Origin: Alteromonas sp. LMIT006
GTDB taxonomy: Bacteria; Pseudomonadota; Gammaproteobacteria; Enterobacterales; Alteromonadaceae
Length of the DNA: 64,000 nt
Direction: 5' to 3'
NCBI RefSeq assembly: GCF_024300645.1
Contig: NZ_CP101291.1
Coordinates: forward strand, 1,488,001-1,552,000
Shown in pieces: positions 45,374-56,159 of the stretch (within the stretch, counting starts at the first letter, position 1; every line of letters begins with the position of its first letter). Position numbers and translations under genes: made by a program. The notes beneath the pieces were generated by a model. It did no database searches. It saw nothing but the letters and a program-made list of their open reading frames with translations, and was not told the origin of the DNA.

Positions 45374-47096
45374 ACAAATGCACCCAAGCCAACAGACTCA
45401 ACACAATCGTCGAATAACACAGTGATATGGGTAAGCCGATTTTGACAAAATCCATATACCGGTATTGCCCAGCATTGTGCACGAGTAAGTTAGTTTGATA
45501 GCCATAAGGGGTGATAAAACTGGCACTTGCCGCAAATGCCACCGCCAACGCAAAGGGCAGAATCGGCGCTCCGAGGGCTTCTACTAATACCCATGCAAAC
45601 GGAAACATCAATGCCGCCGCAGCATTATTCGTGACAAATTCTGTTAATAAGAGTGTTAAAAAATACACGACTACTAATGCGATGAACATCGAGTGGCCAT
45701 TAATTAACGGCGTTAATGTCTCGGTGAGTAAAGCAAAAAGCCCTGCGTTTTCCATCCCTGTTGCCAGTGACAAGGCACCCACTATTACCACCATCACATT
45801 CAAGGGAATATTGCGCTTGATCTCGGCGTGTGAGGTCACACCGGCTAAACCAAGAACCGCCAAGAGAAACAATAAACCGACTAATAACGGCACTATTTCA
45901 AACGCAGCTAGAGCGATGACTGTCCCAAAACCCAACATGGTTAGCCAATCTTGGCGAGTCGAGAGTTTGCGTTGAATGGTTTGCTCAGAGACGATGAAAA
46001 AGTGTTTATTTAAGTTGTTGCGCTGATGAAAATCAGGTCCTGTTGCCAATAACAAAAAATCACCCGACTGCAGTTTGACTTCGCCAAGCTTTCCAGAGAG
46101 CTGCTCGCCATCTCGGCGAATGGCCACCACCGCCGCATCAAACAAGGCGCGAAATCCTGAGCGCTTGAGGGTTGAACCAATCAATGAAGAGCGGTTCGAG
46201 ATAACCACTTCGCTTAACTCTGAACGCATGAGCCCTGAATTCTCTGCAAATAGCTCCAACCCCTTGATATGCGACAACGCATCGACGTTTTTGACATTGC
46301 CGTTAAAAATCAATTTATCGCCCGCCACAATCACCTCATCTGGTGAAACTGGGGAGATGGTGTTGCCATGGCGCACTATCTCGACCAGGAATAACTCAGG
46401 TAGATTGCGCAAATGATTGTCTTCGATACTCAAACCAACCAGCTCAGAGTCAGGGGCAACATCAGCTTCAAGCAAATATTCTTGCTCTGCACTACCTTTG
46501 AGATTGATCTCCGGAAGCCACCCGCGCAACAGGTATAGCAAAACGCCACATACTAAACCGGCCGTCATCCCAAATAGCGTAAAGTCATAAAACGCAAAAC
46601 CAGGATGGCCTTTGTCCTGCAAAAAACTGTGCACGATGAGGTTGGTTGATGTCCCAATAAGCGTTACGGTTCCGCCCAAAATGGCAGAGAATGATAATGG
46701 AATAAGTAGCTTAGAAGCCAAGTGATGCTGGTTTTGTTTGACTGAGCCAATCAGTGAGGCAACAATCGCGGTATTGTTCAGCAATGCCGAGCTAAAAAAG
46801 CTGATGCCAAATAAACGCAAATAGGACGCTTTGAAGTTAGCCGTAATCAGTTTACGCGCAACCCGTTTGAGAAGGGCTGTTTTATCAATTGCATGGCTGA
46901 TAATCAGTAACAAAAGAAGAGTGACCAATCCGGGGTTTGTCGCATTGGTTAACACATCCTCGATATCAATGGTTTGTGTCAGCATCAACGCCAGAGTCGC
47001 CGTACCAAAAATCACAGACGGACGTTTCTTAGACACAATCAATGAGGTGATTGTGCCTAAGAAAATAAGCAGTACGAGGAACTGACTCAGCGACAT
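45372..47096 (-). CDS. SLC13 family permease with two TrkA-C domains
   Basis: 574 residues: about five N-terminal helices, two soluble TrkA-C (RCK_C) domains around 200-370 (APDSELVGLSIED and SNRSSLIGSTLKRSGF), then the remaining helices with FVTNNAAAALMFPF. SLC13 proteins of this build transport sulfate or dicarboxylates. It begins one base after cysN ends and is the last gene of cysDCQN, so sulfate uptake is the natural inference. No ABC-type sulfate transporter is seen nearby. Confidence 0.88.
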   Translation of the reverse strand: MSLSQFLVLLIFLGTITSLIVSKKRPSVIFGTATLALMLTQTIDIEDVLTNATNPGLVTLLLLLIISHAIDKTALLKRVARKLITANFKASYLRLFGISFFSSALLNNTAIVASLIGSVKQNQHHLASKLLIPLSFSAILGGTVTLIGTSTNLIVHSFLQDKGHPGFAFYDFTLFGMTAGLVCGVLLYLLRGWLPEINLKGSAEQEYLLEADVAPDSELVGLSIEDNHLRNLPELFLVEIVRHGNTISPVSPDEVIVAGDKLIFNGNVKNVDALSHIKGLELFAENSGLMRSELSEVVISNRSSLIGSTLKRSGFRALFDAAVVAIRRDGEQLSGKLGEVKLQSGDFLLLATGPDFHQRNNLNKHFFIVSEQTIQRKLSTRQDWLTMLGFGTVIALAAFEIVPLLVGLLFLLAVLGLAGVTSHAEIKRNIPLNVMVVIVGALSLATGMENAGLFALLTETLTPLINGHSMFIALVVVYFLTLLLTEFVTNNAAAALMFPFAWVLVEALGAPILPFALAVAFAASASFITPYGYQTNLLVHNAGQYRYMDFVKIGLPISLCYSTIVLSLLAWVHL

Positions 47097-48512
47097 TTAC
47101 TTGAGTTTAGTAATGTCAATCGCTTCCCAGTGTGGGAAGTGCTTGCGTACTAAGGCGTTCATTTCCACTTCAAACTCACTGAACGCGTGTTGATTCGATG
47201 CTTCAGACTGATTCTGTGAAATAATCATTCCTGCACCCACAGTGGCATTGGTTAAACGATCAATGACGATAAACGCGCCAGTTTTACGGTTGCGCGTGTA
47301 AGGATCACAGGCAACTGCTTGAGTGAGTTTCAAGTCCACTTTAGCAATCTCGTTGAGTTGCAAATGCACGCCCTGAGTTTGCTCCAATGTGTTTACATCA
47401 ATTAAGTAATCGATGTTGCTGATGGCACCAGCGACTTTTTGCGTGGCAAATTTGATGTTGTATTGCTTGTTTGGGATCATGGCTGCCTCGTCCATCCAGA
47501 CCAGGTGTGCCGCAAAACTGCTGTTTAAGAATGGCTGATTATCCGTTTTCACAATCATATCGCCACGCGAAATATCAATTTCATCGTTGAGTGTGAGCGT
47601 CACCGCCGCCCCGGCTTTTGCACTCTCAAGCTCAGCATCAAAGGTATCGATGGATTTGACCGTGGAGGTTTTACCAGATGGCAGTGCCGTGACCGCATCA
47701 CCCACCGCAATATCGCCAGACACAATCGTACCGGCAAAACCCCGATAGTTCAGATGCGGACGGTTAACGTATTGAACTGGGAAACGAAAGTCATCGTGAT
47801 TGACGGTTTTGTCGACTTCGATGGTGTTGAGCATGTCCATCATCGTCTGTCCCGTATACCATGGCGTATTTGATGATAAGTTGACGACGTTATCACCTTC
47901 AAGCGCTGACATGGGAATAAACTGAATATTCTTAATCGCAAGGTTTTCGGCAAACGCCAAGTAATCTTCTTTGATTTGAGAGTAGATGTTTTCTGAATAA
48001 TCCATCAAGTCCATTTTGTTGACGGCGACAATGACGTTTTTAATGCCCAATAACGAGACTAAAAACGAGTGACGTTTGGTTTGGGTTTTCACCCCGGCAC
48101 GGGCATCGACCAAGATAATCGCAAGGTCACAAGTAGACGCGCCTGTCACCATGTTACGCGTGTATTGCTCGTGTCCAGGGGTATCGGCGATGATGAATTT
48201 GCGTTTGTCAGTTGAAAAATAACGATACGCCACATCAATCGTGATGCCTTGTTCACGCTCTGACTGTAGACCATCTACAAGTAGCGCTAGGTCCACTTTT
48301 TCGCCAGTGGTACCGACTTTTTTACTGTCCTTGGTGATGGCAGCAAGCTGATCTTCATAAATCATCTTGGAGTCATGCAACAAGCGACCAATCAGTGTGG
48401 ATTTGCCGTCATCGACGCTGCCACAGGTTAAAAAGCGCAACATATCTTTGCTTTCGTGTTGCGCCAAATAGGCGTGAATATCAGTTTCTAATAAGGTATT
48501 ACGATGTTCCAT
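47097..48512 (-). CDS. cysN: Sulfate adenylyltransferase subunit 1 (GTPase)
   Basis: 471 residues (E. coli 475). EF-Tu-like GTPase that drives ATP sulfurylase: G1 [16 protein letters not shown]3 [12 protein letters not shown] and G4 NKMDLMDYS, then beta-barrel domains. It forms the enzyme with CysD, but here cysC and cysQ lie between them. Lies two bases after cysQ. Confidence 0.97.
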   Translation of the reverse strand: MEHRNTLLETDIHAYLAQHESKDMLRFLTCGSVDDGKSTLIGRLLHDSKMIYEDQLAAITKDSKKVGTTGEKVDLALLVDGLQSEREQGITIDVAYRYFSTDKRKFIIADTPGHEQYTRNMVTGASTCDLAIILVDARAGVKTQTKRHSFLVSLLGIKNVIVAVNKMDLMDYSENIYSQIKEDYLAFAENLAIKNIQFIPMSALEGDNVVNLSSNTPWYTGQTMMDMLNTIEVDKTVNHDDFRFPVQYVNRPHLNYRGFAGTIVSGDIAVGDAVTALPSGKTSTVKSIDTFDAELESAKAGAAVTLTLNDEIDISRGDMIVKTDNQPFLNSSFAAHLVWMDEAAMIPNKQYNIKFATQKVAGAISNIDYLIDVNTLEQTQGVHLQLNEIAKVDLKLTQAVACDPYTRNRKTGAFIVIDRLTNATVGAGMIISQNQSEASNQHAFSEFEVEMNALVRKHFPHWEAIDITKLK

Positions 48513-48513
48513 G

Positions 48514-49317
48514 TTAGCAACTCACTAAAAAATACGGGTTTAATAAAGATTCTTTTTGGTTATATACCAAATCAGATAACGATTCAGGGGTGGTCACTGC
48601 GACCGGAATATCCTCAACGCTAAAGGCTTTGACCATGGCGCCGGCAGCTAACGCAACGGCATGCGCAGCAGCCGTATCCCATTCAGAGGTTGGGCCTAAG
48701 CGCGGATAAAAATGTGCTTGCCCAGTGGCGACCAAACATAATTTTAACGAACTGCCCATGGCGACCAGCTCAGCTGGCTTATCCAATGCGTCCAAAAACG
48801 CCGTTGTCTCTGGGGATGCGTGTGAACGCGAGCCAACGACATTATATTGCGTCGCAGACGCTTTATCAGCAATGCTAATGGCCCTTTGGGTTCCTTGCTC
48901 TATGGTATAGGCTGAGTCGTTTACCCCGACATAAAATATGTCTAAGACAGGTGCGTAAACCACACCTAAAGTGGGTTTGCCATTTTCAATTAGGGCAATG
49001 TTCACCGTGAACTCACCATTTTTTTTGATGAACTCTTTGGTGCCATCTAGTGGATCGACTAGCCAATATGATGTCCAGCTTTGGCGCTCTGACCAATCGA
49101 TAGAGGCAGATTCTTCCGATAAAATCGGTAAATCACTTATGCCTTCAAGGCCTTGGCAAATGACCTTGTGCGCAGCTAAGTCCGCTTCGGTCAAAGGTGA
49201 GCTGTCTGACTTGTCATACACGGCAAAATCACGCTCGTAAATCGCTAAAATCGCATCGCCGGCTTTTTTAGCAATGACGCTGACTTTTTCGGCTAGGTCT
49301 TGGGTCGCATAACTCAT
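48514..49317 (-). CDS. cysQ: 3'(2'),5'-bisphosphate nucleotidase
   Basis: Degrades PAP left after sulfate reduction, preventing its inhibitory build-up; inositol-monophosphatase superfamily. 267 residues from ATG 49317 ([12 protein letters not shown]), chosen over the in-frame ATG at 49326 because GAGGGA is at a proper distance only from the former. Motifs: EESASIDW, then [12 protein letters not shown] (metal site) and [17 protein letters not shown]. The start overlaps or nearly touches the cysC stop, showing operon coupling. In E. coli cysQ is unlinked to cysDNC. Confidence 0.93.
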   Translation of the reverse strand: MSYATQDLAEKVSVIAKKAGDAILAIYERDFAVYDKSDSSPLTEADLAAHKVICQGLEGISDLPILSEESASIDWSERQSWTSYWLVDPLDGTKEFIKKNGEFTVNIALIENGKPTLGVVYAPVLDIFYVGVNDSAYTIEQGTQRAISIADKASATQYNVVGSRSHASPETTAFLDALDKPAELVAMGSSLKLCLVATGQAHFYPRLGPTSEWDTAAAHAVALAAGAMVKAFSVEDIPVAVTTPESLSDLVYNQKESLLNPYFLVSC

Positions 49318-49318
49318 A

Positions 49319-49912
49319 TTATACATATCCCTCAGCCACTAGCATGTTGAATAAACGCTCCACCGTTTCTTGTGCGGATTCGTCTTGATAAGTCAGATGG
49401 ATCTCTGGGTTGGTCGGCGCTTCATACGCTGAATCAATCCCTGTAAAATGCGGAATATCTCCACTGCGGGCTTTTTTGTACAGGCCTTTGGGGTCACGTG
49501 CTTCACAAATCTCGAGCGGGGTATCGACAAAAATTTCGATGAACTCGCCGTCTTCCAAAATCCCTCGACAGTAATTGCGATCCGCAGCAAATGGTGAAAT
49601 GAATGCGGTTAATACGAGTGTGCCCGAATCGACAAATAACTTAGCGACTTCGCTGATACGGCGAATGTTTTCGACGCGATCTTTGTCAGAAAAGCCCAAA
49701 TCCCCACATAATCCATGACGCACATTGTCACCATCAAGCAAATAGGTATGCTTGTTGGCAGACACAAGTTTCTGTTCTAACAAGTTGGCAAGAGTGGATT
49801 TGCCCGAACCACTTAAACCCGTTAGCCACAATACGCGTGGGGTCTGGCCTTTTTGCGCCGCGCGGGAAGCTTTATCCGCCTCATGCTGATGCCATACGAT
49901 GTTCTCACTCAT
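49319..49912 (-). CDS. cysC: Adenylylsulfate (APS) kinase
   Basis: 197 residues (E. coli 201). Phosphorylates APS to PAPS. P-loop [14 protein letters not shown], then [18 protein letters not shown] and [13 protein letters not shown], as in the family. One-base overlap with the end of cysD; followed at once by cysQ, which removes PAP derived from its product. Confidence 0.97.
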   Translation of the reverse strand: MSENIVWHQHEADKASRAAQKGQTPRVLWLTGLSGSGKSTLANLLEQKLVSANKHTYLLDGDNVRHGLCGDLGFSDKDRVENIRRISEVAKLFVDSGTLVLTAFISPFAADRNYCRGILEDGEFIEIFVDTPLEICEARDPKGLYKKARSGDIPHFTGIDSAYEAPTNPEIHLTYQDESAQETVERLFNMLVAEGYV

Positions 49913-50817
49913 TAAAAGTATCCTTCCATTTTTTTCTTCTCCATAGAACCACTTGAGTCGTGGTCAATCACACGTCCTTGGCGTTCTGAGGTTTTGGTTA
50001 AAAGCATCTCTTGAATGACCTCCGGCAACGTTTGTGCTTCAGATTCCACAGCGCCGGTTAGTGGATAACAGCCTAGCGTTCTAAAGCGCACGGACTTCAT
50101 CATCGGCTCTTCGCCGGCCTCCAATGGCATTCGGTCGTCATCGACCATGATCAAGACACCATCACGCTCTACCACAGGGCGAGGTTTGGCGAGATACAAC
50201 TCTGGAATTTCGATACCTTCAAGATAAATGTATTGCCAGATGTCTAACTCTGTCCAGTTCGACATTGGGAAAACACGAATGCTTTCGCCTTTGTTGACTT
50301 GGGCGTTGTAAATATTCCATAGCTCTGGGCGTTGGTTTTTGGGATCCCAGCGATGGTTGTTATCGCGAAATGAAAACACGCGTTCTTTAGCACGAGACTT
50401 TTCTTCATCGCGACGGGCACCGCCGAAGGCAGCATCAAACTGATGCTTGTCTAGCGCTTGTTTGAGAGCAACCGTTTTCATGATGTCCGTGTGTTTGGCA
50501 CTGCCAACAGAAAATGGATTCACGCCTGCGTCCACCCCTTCTTGGTTGATGTGAACGAGCAAATCCAAATCGTGTTCACGCGCCATGCGATCACGAAATT
50601 CAATCATTTCACGAAACTTCCAAGTTGTATCAACATGCAAGAGTGGGAAGGGGATCTTACCTGGCGCAAACGCTTTGCGTGCTAGGTGTAATAAAACAGA
50701 GGAATCCTTACCCACCGAATACAGCATCACAGGATTATCAAATTCTGCGGCGACTTCTCGGAAAATATGGATGCTTTCAGCTTCGAGCTGTTTAAGGTGT
50801 GTCACGACATCAGACAT
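49912..50817 (-). CDS. cysD: Sulfate adenylyltransferase subunit 2
   Basis: 301 residues from ATG 50817 ([18 protein letters not shown]); E. coli has 302. An in-frame ATG at 50832 adds only MEITH and lacks a ribosome site. The PP-loop [35 protein letters not shown] and [15 protein letters not shown] are family hallmarks. First gene of cysD-cysC-cysQ-cysN-SLC13. The AT-rich 150 bases upstream probably hold a CysB-controlled promoter, but CysB sites are too degenerate to call by eye. Confidence 0.97.
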   Translation of the reverse strand: MSDVVTHLKQLEAESIHIFREVAAEFDNPVMLYSVGKDSSVLLHLARKAFAPGKIPFPLLHVDTTWKFREMIEFRDRMAREHDLDLLVHINQEGVDAGVNPFSVGSAKHTDIMKTVALKQALDKHQFDAAFGGARRDEEKSRAKERVFSFRDNNHRWDPKNQRPELWNIYNAQVNKGESIRVFPMSNWTELDIWQYIYLEGIEIPELYLAKPRPVVERDGVLIMVDDDRMPLEAGEEPMMKSVRFRTLGCYPLTGAVESEAQTLPEVIQEMLLTKTSERQGRVIDHDSSGSMEKKKMEGYF

Positions 50818-50989
50818 GTGGGTGATTTCCATTCAATATACTAAAAGATTCTATGCTTATAAAAATAACACTCATCACATCATTTGATAAATGTCATTTG
50901 GCTATTAGTAAGTTAAATGTGGTATATGATATGGAACTAAGTTAATAGCTTTTTGTTATAGATAGACCAAATATCTATATCTATGTTGT

Positions 50990-52498
50990 TTACTCCGCCA
51001 ATTTTTCTTCCATTTGTGTAAAGTGTGTCGATAACTTACCCGTTCCTTGAGGGCGTAATTTACTGACAATGACTAACGTAATAAGATTGGCGATGAAACC
51101 CGGCACAATACCATACAACCAATTTCCTGAAGGAACCCCATCAATAGTAATTGGACCATAGATCCAAAGTAATGTCACAAACGTGCCCATGAGCATCCCG
51201 GCAATGGCGCCATCACGTGAGAGTTTAGACCAATATAAACTCAGTAAAATCAATGGCCCAAAGGCGGCACCAAATCCTGCCCATGCATTACTGACTAAGT
51301 TCAAAATCGACTGATTCTCGCCAAAGGAAATGGCGACCGCGCATAAGGCGACAGAAAGCACGGCAAGGCGTGAAGCGATAACAAGTTCTTTGTCTGAAGC
51401 ATTTTTGCGCCATAGTGCTTCGTAGATATCAGAGATAAGTGAACTTGAGGTCACCAGTAATTGTGAGGAAATCGTACTCATAATGGCCGCCAAAATTGCG
51501 GCTAATAAAAATCCAGCAATTAAAGGATGGAATAATACTTGTGATAGGACGATGAAGACGGTTTCCGGATCGTCTAAGGTCAAGGATGTTCCTGCCACAT
51601 ACGCCATACCAAATAGCCCAGTACTCAATGCGCCGAACAAGGCAATAATCATCCATGACATACCGACTTTACGTGCCGTTGGCATATCACTGACATGGCG
51701 TATTGCCATAAAACGAACGATGATATGCGGTTGTCCAAAGTAGCCCAAACCCCAAGACATCAAAGATACGATGGCAATTGCCGACAGTGCTTCACTACTG
51801 CCTACCGCAGTAAATAAAGAAAAATAGTTACTATCAATGGCGTTAATTGCTGAAATGGTATCGCCAACACCACCGAGTTCAAAGATCACCACAGTTGGCA
51901 CTAATACCAAAGCAATGAGCATTAAGCAGCCTTGCACAAAGTCAGTGAGCGAGACCGCCATAAAACCACCAAATAGGGTATAGGTGACCACTACACCAGC
52001 GGTAATCAGCACCCCATATTCATAGGCTAAGCCAAAGGAGGAATCAAATAACTTACCACCGGCGACAATTCCAGATGATGTGTACAAAGTAAAAAACAAA
52101 ATAATGACAATCGCCGATACGATACGCAAGATGTGTGATGAATCCGCAAAGCGTTCAGCAAAATAATCTGGAATGGTAATGGCATTATTGGCGACTTGCG
52201 TGTAAACACGTAAACGCGGTGCGACATACAAATAATTACACCATGCGCCCAGCACTAAACCAATCGCTATCCAGCTACTCGATACCCCTGAGATATACAT
52301 GGCGCCAGGTAATCCAAGTAACATCCAGCCACTCATGTCCGAAGCCCCTGCAGACAGAGCGACCACTGCAGGTGACAGTTTACGCCCACCCAATAAGTAG
52401 CCTTCCATATCAGAACTGGCGTTGCGATAGGCAAACAGACCTATGCCGAGCATGGCAATAAAATAAATGGCGAGTGATAGAAGGACTTCAAATTGCAT
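50990..52498 (-). CDS. putP: Sodium/proline symporter
   Basis: 502 residues (E. coli 502), about 13 helices. Signatures: LGGRKLSPAVVALSAGASDMSGW near the Na+ site, GLGYFGQPHIIVRFMA, and ISSQLLVTSSSLISDIY. Takes up proline with Na+, for nutrition or osmoprotection. putA is not adjacent. A 31-base imperfect dyad lies immediately upstream. Confidence 0.94.
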   Translation of the reverse strand: MQFEVLLSLAIYFIAMLGIGLFAYRNASSDMEGYLLGGRKLSPAVVALSAGASDMSGWMLLGLPGAMYISGVSSSWIAIGLVLGAWCNYLYVAPRLRVYTQVANNAITIPDYFAERFADSSHILRIVSAIVIILFFTLYTSSGIVAGGKLFDSSFGLAYEYGVLITAGVVVTYTLFGGFMAVSLTDFVQGCLMLIALVLVPTVVIFELGGVGDTISAINAIDSNYFSLFTAVGSSEALSAIAIVSLMSWGLGYFGQPHIIVRFMAIRHVSDMPTARKVGMSWMIIALFGALSTGLFGMAYVAGTSLTLDDPETVFIVLSQVLFHPLIAGFLLAAILAAIMSTISSQLLVTSSSLISDIYEALWRKNASDKELVIASRLAVLSVALCAVAISFGENQSILNLVSNAWAGFGAAFGPLILLSLYWSKLSRDGAIAGMLMGTFVTLLWIYGPITIDGVPSGNWLYGIVPGFIANLITLVIVSKLRPQGTGKLSTHFTQMEEKLAE

Positions 52499-52504
52499 CG
52501 AATT

Positions 52505-52535
52505 CTCGAGTTATTATTTTTATTAATAACCCGAG
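52505..52535 (-). repeat. Inverted repeat upstream of putP
   Basis: CTCGaGTTATT (52505-52515) and AATAACcCGAG (52525-52535) pair except for one position, around a 9-base AT loop. It is 7 bases before the putP start, so it may be an operator or an mRNA hairpin over the ribosome site. There is no T tract, which argues against a terminator. Confidence 0.4.
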
Positions 52536-52588
52536 TATAGCGAAGTTGGGCAGGGTGGTGCAATCCTACAGGCATCCACCCAAGATAC

Positions 52589-54418
52589 TTACCGCGCCGC
52601 AATCCAGTTATCTATCTTTTGCGCCAATATATTGAGCGGCACGGGCCCGTCCTTCAGTACTTCATCATGGAAGCCTTTGAGGTCAAATTGGTCCCCTAAT
52701 TCAGCTTCTGCTTTGGCGCGTAACTTTTGGATCTCCAGTTTGCCTATCATGTAAGCGGTAGCTTGGCCGGGTAACGCAATATAACGCTCAATCGCCTTGA
52801 CCGCATCGTATTCAGAGTTTGGCGTATTCTCTACGAGATACGCGATGGCTTCTTTGCGTGACCAGCGTTTGGCATGAAGGCCTGTGTCGACGACTAAGCG
52901 ACAGGCTCGCCATAACTCCATTGCCAAACGGCCAAAGTCAGAATAAGGGTCTTGATAAAAGCCCATTTCCTTTGGTAACTCTTCTGTATATAAGCCCCAG
53001 CCTTCGGTGTAGGCGGTAAACGATGCGTATTTTTGAAATTCTGGGATCCCTTCTAACTCTTGAGTGATTGCACGCTGCATATGGTGTCCGGGGATCCCTT
53101 CGTGATAGGCCAACGCTTCCATTTGATAAGAAGGCATGACACTCATGTCATATAAATTCGCGTAATAGATACCCGGTCGTGAGCCGTCTTGCGATGGCGA
53201 TTGATAAAACGCTTTACCTGCCGATTGTTCGCGGAACGGCTCGACGCGCTTAATGATCATCTCCGCTTTGGGAATGAGCCCAAAATACTCTGGGATTTTT
53301 TGCTCCATCGCATCGATATATGCCTTGGCATCTCGCATGTAAGCCTCACGACCGGCATCGCTATCTTCATAATAAAATTGCGGATCGGTACGCATAAAGT
53401 CAAAGAATTCTGACAAACTGCCAGCAAAACCCACTTGTGCCATGATTTGACGCATATCGTTATGAATGCGTTGGACGTGATATAAACCGAGTTCATGGAT
53501 TTCTTCTGCGGTTAAATCGGTTGTGGTGTACCATGCTAAGCGATTTTGATACCACTTATCTCCATCAGGTAAGCGCCACACGCCATCGCCTTCAGGGCTC
53601 AATAGACGTTGCTTGGTTAATTCGCTCATGAGCTTTTCGTAAGCCGGCAGAACCTTGTTGATTAAGGCACTTCGGGCTTGGTCAAGTAAACGATTGCGCT
53701 CAGCGTCTGACAGGTCTAGGGTTGCTACTTTTTTCTGAAAGTCTGCCCATATAGTCGAATCTTGCTCGCCTTCCACGAAGGGAGCGCCGCTGATCACGTT
53801 ACGCGCGGCTTGCAACATTTGGTCGTATGACCATTTTGGAGGAAATACTCCCGCTTCCTCACGCAAACGCAGTTGCGTAATTAACTGGTCGAAAAAGGAC
53901 TCTACACCGTTGAGTCGAGTGATGTATGCGTCTGCATCACTGACTTCACTAATACGATGAATATTGATTAAGAAACTCGGCACAAAAGTGTGTGCGCCCC
54001 AAAACTGATTAATGATGTACGTATGGTAACGAAATGCATCGTTGGCGAGTTGACGCTCGATATCCATGATGTAGATATCTAAACTAAGTTGTTCTTGTTG
54101 CGATAAACCATTGCGGTCAAACTGCCGTGCCTTGGCCAGACGAGCTTGCAAACGCGCAATGTCTTCATTTGTCGCCGCATCGCTGATATCGTCCCATTGG
54201 TCGTAGTTGTCTTTGAGCCCTTGATAAGACTGACGAATTGGGGAGCTGGCCAAATCTTCTTGGTAGCTTTGCGCAAAAAACTCATTCAGCGCTATGCTTT
54301 GAGCAGAGGCTTGTGGTTGTGCAGTTGAGGCCGTTGTTGACCTTGGGGCTTCGCTACACCCGGCCGTGCCTAAAATGATTGCTAAACTGATCGCACTTAG
54401 AGTCGTTTTTGTTGGCAT
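52589..54418 (-). CDS. DUF885 family lipoprotein, predicted metallopeptidase
   Basis: 609 residues. Lipoprotein signal MPTKTTLSAISLAIILGTAGC with C21, then a low-complexity Ser/Thr/Ala linker and a mostly helical domain. YHEGIPGHHMQRAI (HExxGHH type) in the C-terminal third is the metal motif of DUF885, followed by YTEGWGLYTEEL. The family is related to thermolysin-like M32/carboxypeptidase-type folds; the substrate is unknown, probably peptides in the periplasm. Monocistronic, though the BatD gene ends 46 bases upstream on the same strand. Confidence 0.9.
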   Translation of the reverse strand: MPTKTTLSAISLAIILGTAGCSEAPRSTTASTAQPQASAQSIALNEFFAQSYQEDLASSPIRQSYQGLKDNYDQWDDISDAATNEDIARLQARLAKARQFDRNGLSQQEQLSLDIYIMDIERQLANDAFRYHTYIINQFWGAHTFVPSFLINIHRISEVSDADAYITRLNGVESFFDQLITQLRLREEAGVFPPKWSYDQMLQAARNVISGAPFVEGEQDSTIWADFQKKVATLDLSDAERNRLLDQARSALINKVLPAYEKLMSELTKQRLLSPEGDGVWRLPDGDKWYQNRLAWYTTTDLTAEEIHELGLYHVQRIHNDMRQIMAQVGFAGSLSEFFDFMRTDPQFYYEDSDAGREAYMRDAKAYIDAMEQKIPEYFGLIPKAEMIIKRVEPFREQSAGKAFYQSPSQDGSRPGIYYANLYDMSVMPSYQMEALAYHEGIPGHHMQRAITQELEGIPEFQKYASFTAYTEGWGLYTEELPKEMGFYQDPYSDFGRLAMELWRACRLVVDTGLHAKRWSRKEAIAYLVENTPNSEYDAVKAIERYIALPGQATAYMIGKLEIQKLRAKAEAELGDQFDLKGFHDEVLKDGPVPLNILAQKIDNWIAAR

Positions 54419-54464
54419 CAGTGTTCTCCTGTTATTTTTTTAAGTCATATAATGTAAGTGTTGG

Positions 54465-56156
54465 CTAAGTGTTCGGATAAAGAGCCGGCAAGCCGTTGCT
54501 AGATGTTTGTTTAAGCAGTTGCTTACGGTGAGTCGTCGCCCAAACGGTTATCGTTTGATAATCTGCTGTGCTCAGCGTGCCATGTTGGTAGCGCTGTGCA
54601 TAAAACATATTTAACCATTGGCTAAACTCATCGTCTTTGACTAAGGGAATGTATTGAACAAGCTTAGCTTGCTTCGGATACCAGCACATTAGCCAGTTTT
54701 GTAAAGCGTGTTCCACCGTATCGGCTTGCTCTGCTTTTATCGCGTTGAGTAAATATTTGAATTGAGTGGTTTCTTCCAACGAACGTTCTTCCGGTTTCTT
54801 TGTTTTTACTCGAGCGATACTGCGGGCGGGGCGCGTTAGTAATGCCCAAAACAGAAGAATCAACAAAACACCACTTAATACTTGCCAATACAATACGCGT
54901 TGATACCAAACGGTGTCTAATGTGCCTTGAACTGTTGCTGCAGGAGGTAATACAACAGTTTGCGGTAATACCGGTTGAAGATTGGTTTGCGCTGTTGCTG
55001 GATTTGGCTTGACCTGAATACTGCGTGCGGGAATACTGGCAAACTCGGTTGTGCCTGTCAGTGTATTAAACCAAGGGACTTTAATGTCTGGCAGAACAAA
55101 TGACCCTGCACGACTCGGTACCAGCGCATAAGTTTCAACGCGTTGTGAAATGACGTTGTTATCTTTAACAATTGAATTGACCTGTGCTTGATCAGAATAC
55201 GCTTTGACGTCTGGCGGTAAACGCGGTTCTAAATCTGGCAAAAGCGACTTGTCGACGCCAAGAGCGGATAATGTAATGGTGCGCGTAATGGGCTCACCTA
55301 CGACAAAGTTATCTGTTGCATCAGACCATTCTTCATTGATCTGCACAAATTCACTTGGCAGCCATGGGTGTGGATAATTAGCTGGGATCGGTTGCACATC
55401 GAGTGATACTTCCGGTCCTAGCTGATTTACGGGTTTACTAGGGTTAAACAATCCGCCAAAGCTGCCGCGATTACGCGTGCGTACAGCACCTTCAAAAATG
55501 GGCGCAGGGATGGTCAGCGGGCCAGAAACTTGTGGAATAATGGAGTATGTGCGTTCGACCATACGGTAGCGTTTCCCATTTTGAATAATATTCGCTTCAG
55601 TGTCCTCACCCATTTGTTCCATGATGACATTTTCAAGCGGTTGCACTTGTAATGAGCCTCGCTCTAGTTCAACCGCCAAGTAGAGTTTTACCGTATAAGT
55701 AAATTGTTGCATAACATAGCCACTTTCGGGCAATAACTCTGCGGTCATAAAAATGTCCCGCATATCTTGATTAGCGCTCGTGTTGGCAGGCATGACCATG
55801 AGCTCAATCGGTTCAGAAAGGATATTGTTTACGTTTAAAGCGGGTATGGTCAGTAAGCCCTCTCGGCGGGGAAACAACAAGGTCGTCCAAGTCGTCGTAA
55901 TGGTACGAGACAAGTTGATGATCTGAGTATGAGAAGAGACCGAAGTGCGTATGACTTTAAAGTCCTTTTCTAACACACTGGTGTCAAACGCGTCACGAGG
56001 CAGACTGGCATTGGCAACGACGGTCAAGGTGATGGATTCATCCGCCATGACCGGGTTTTTATCAACCGTGGCAGTGAGCGTATCAAATGCCCAAACCGGG
56101 TTGCTTAGAAACAGAAACAGGCATAGTAAAAATCGATAATGCAGTCGGTAAAACAC
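54465..56156 (-). CDS. batD: BatD family protein
   Basis: 563 residues. Signal peptide (LLCLFLFLSNPVWA), three immunoglobulin-like repeats typical of BatD (first begins DTLTATVDKNPVMADESITLTV), one transmembrane helix around 420-440 (YWQVLSGVLLILLFWALL) and a cytoplasmic tail. Part of the Bat (Bacteroides aerotolerance) set; molecular role unknown, perhaps envelope stress. Lies three bases after batB/C. Confidence 0.9.
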   Translation of the reverse strand: MFYRLHYRFLLCLFLFLSNPVWAFDTLTATVDKNPVMADESITLTVVANASLPRDAFDTSVLEKDFKVIRTSVSSHTQIINLSRTITTTWTTLLFPRREGLLTIPALNVNNILSEPIELMVMPANTSANQDMRDIFMTAELLPESGYVMQQFTYTVKLYLAVELERGSLQVQPLENVIMEQMGEDTEANIIQNGKRYRMVERTYSIIPQVSGPLTIPAPIFEGAVRTRNRGSFGGLFNPSKPVNQLGPEVSLDVQPIPANYPHPWLPSEFVQINEEWSDATDNFVVGEPITRTITLSALGVDKSLLPDLEPRLPPDVKAYSDQAQVNSIVKDNNVISQRVETYALVPSRAGSFVLPDIKVPWFNTLTGTTEFASIPARSIQVKPNPATAQTNLQPVLPQTVVLPPAATVQGTLDTVWYQRVLYWQVLSGVLLILLFWALLTRPARSIARVKTKKPEERSLEETTQFKYLLNAIKAEQADTVEHALQNWLMCWYPKQAKLVQYIPLVKDDEFSQWLNMFYAQRYQHGTLSTADYQTITVWATTHRKQLLKQTSSNGLPALYPNT

Positions 56157-56159
56157 AGA

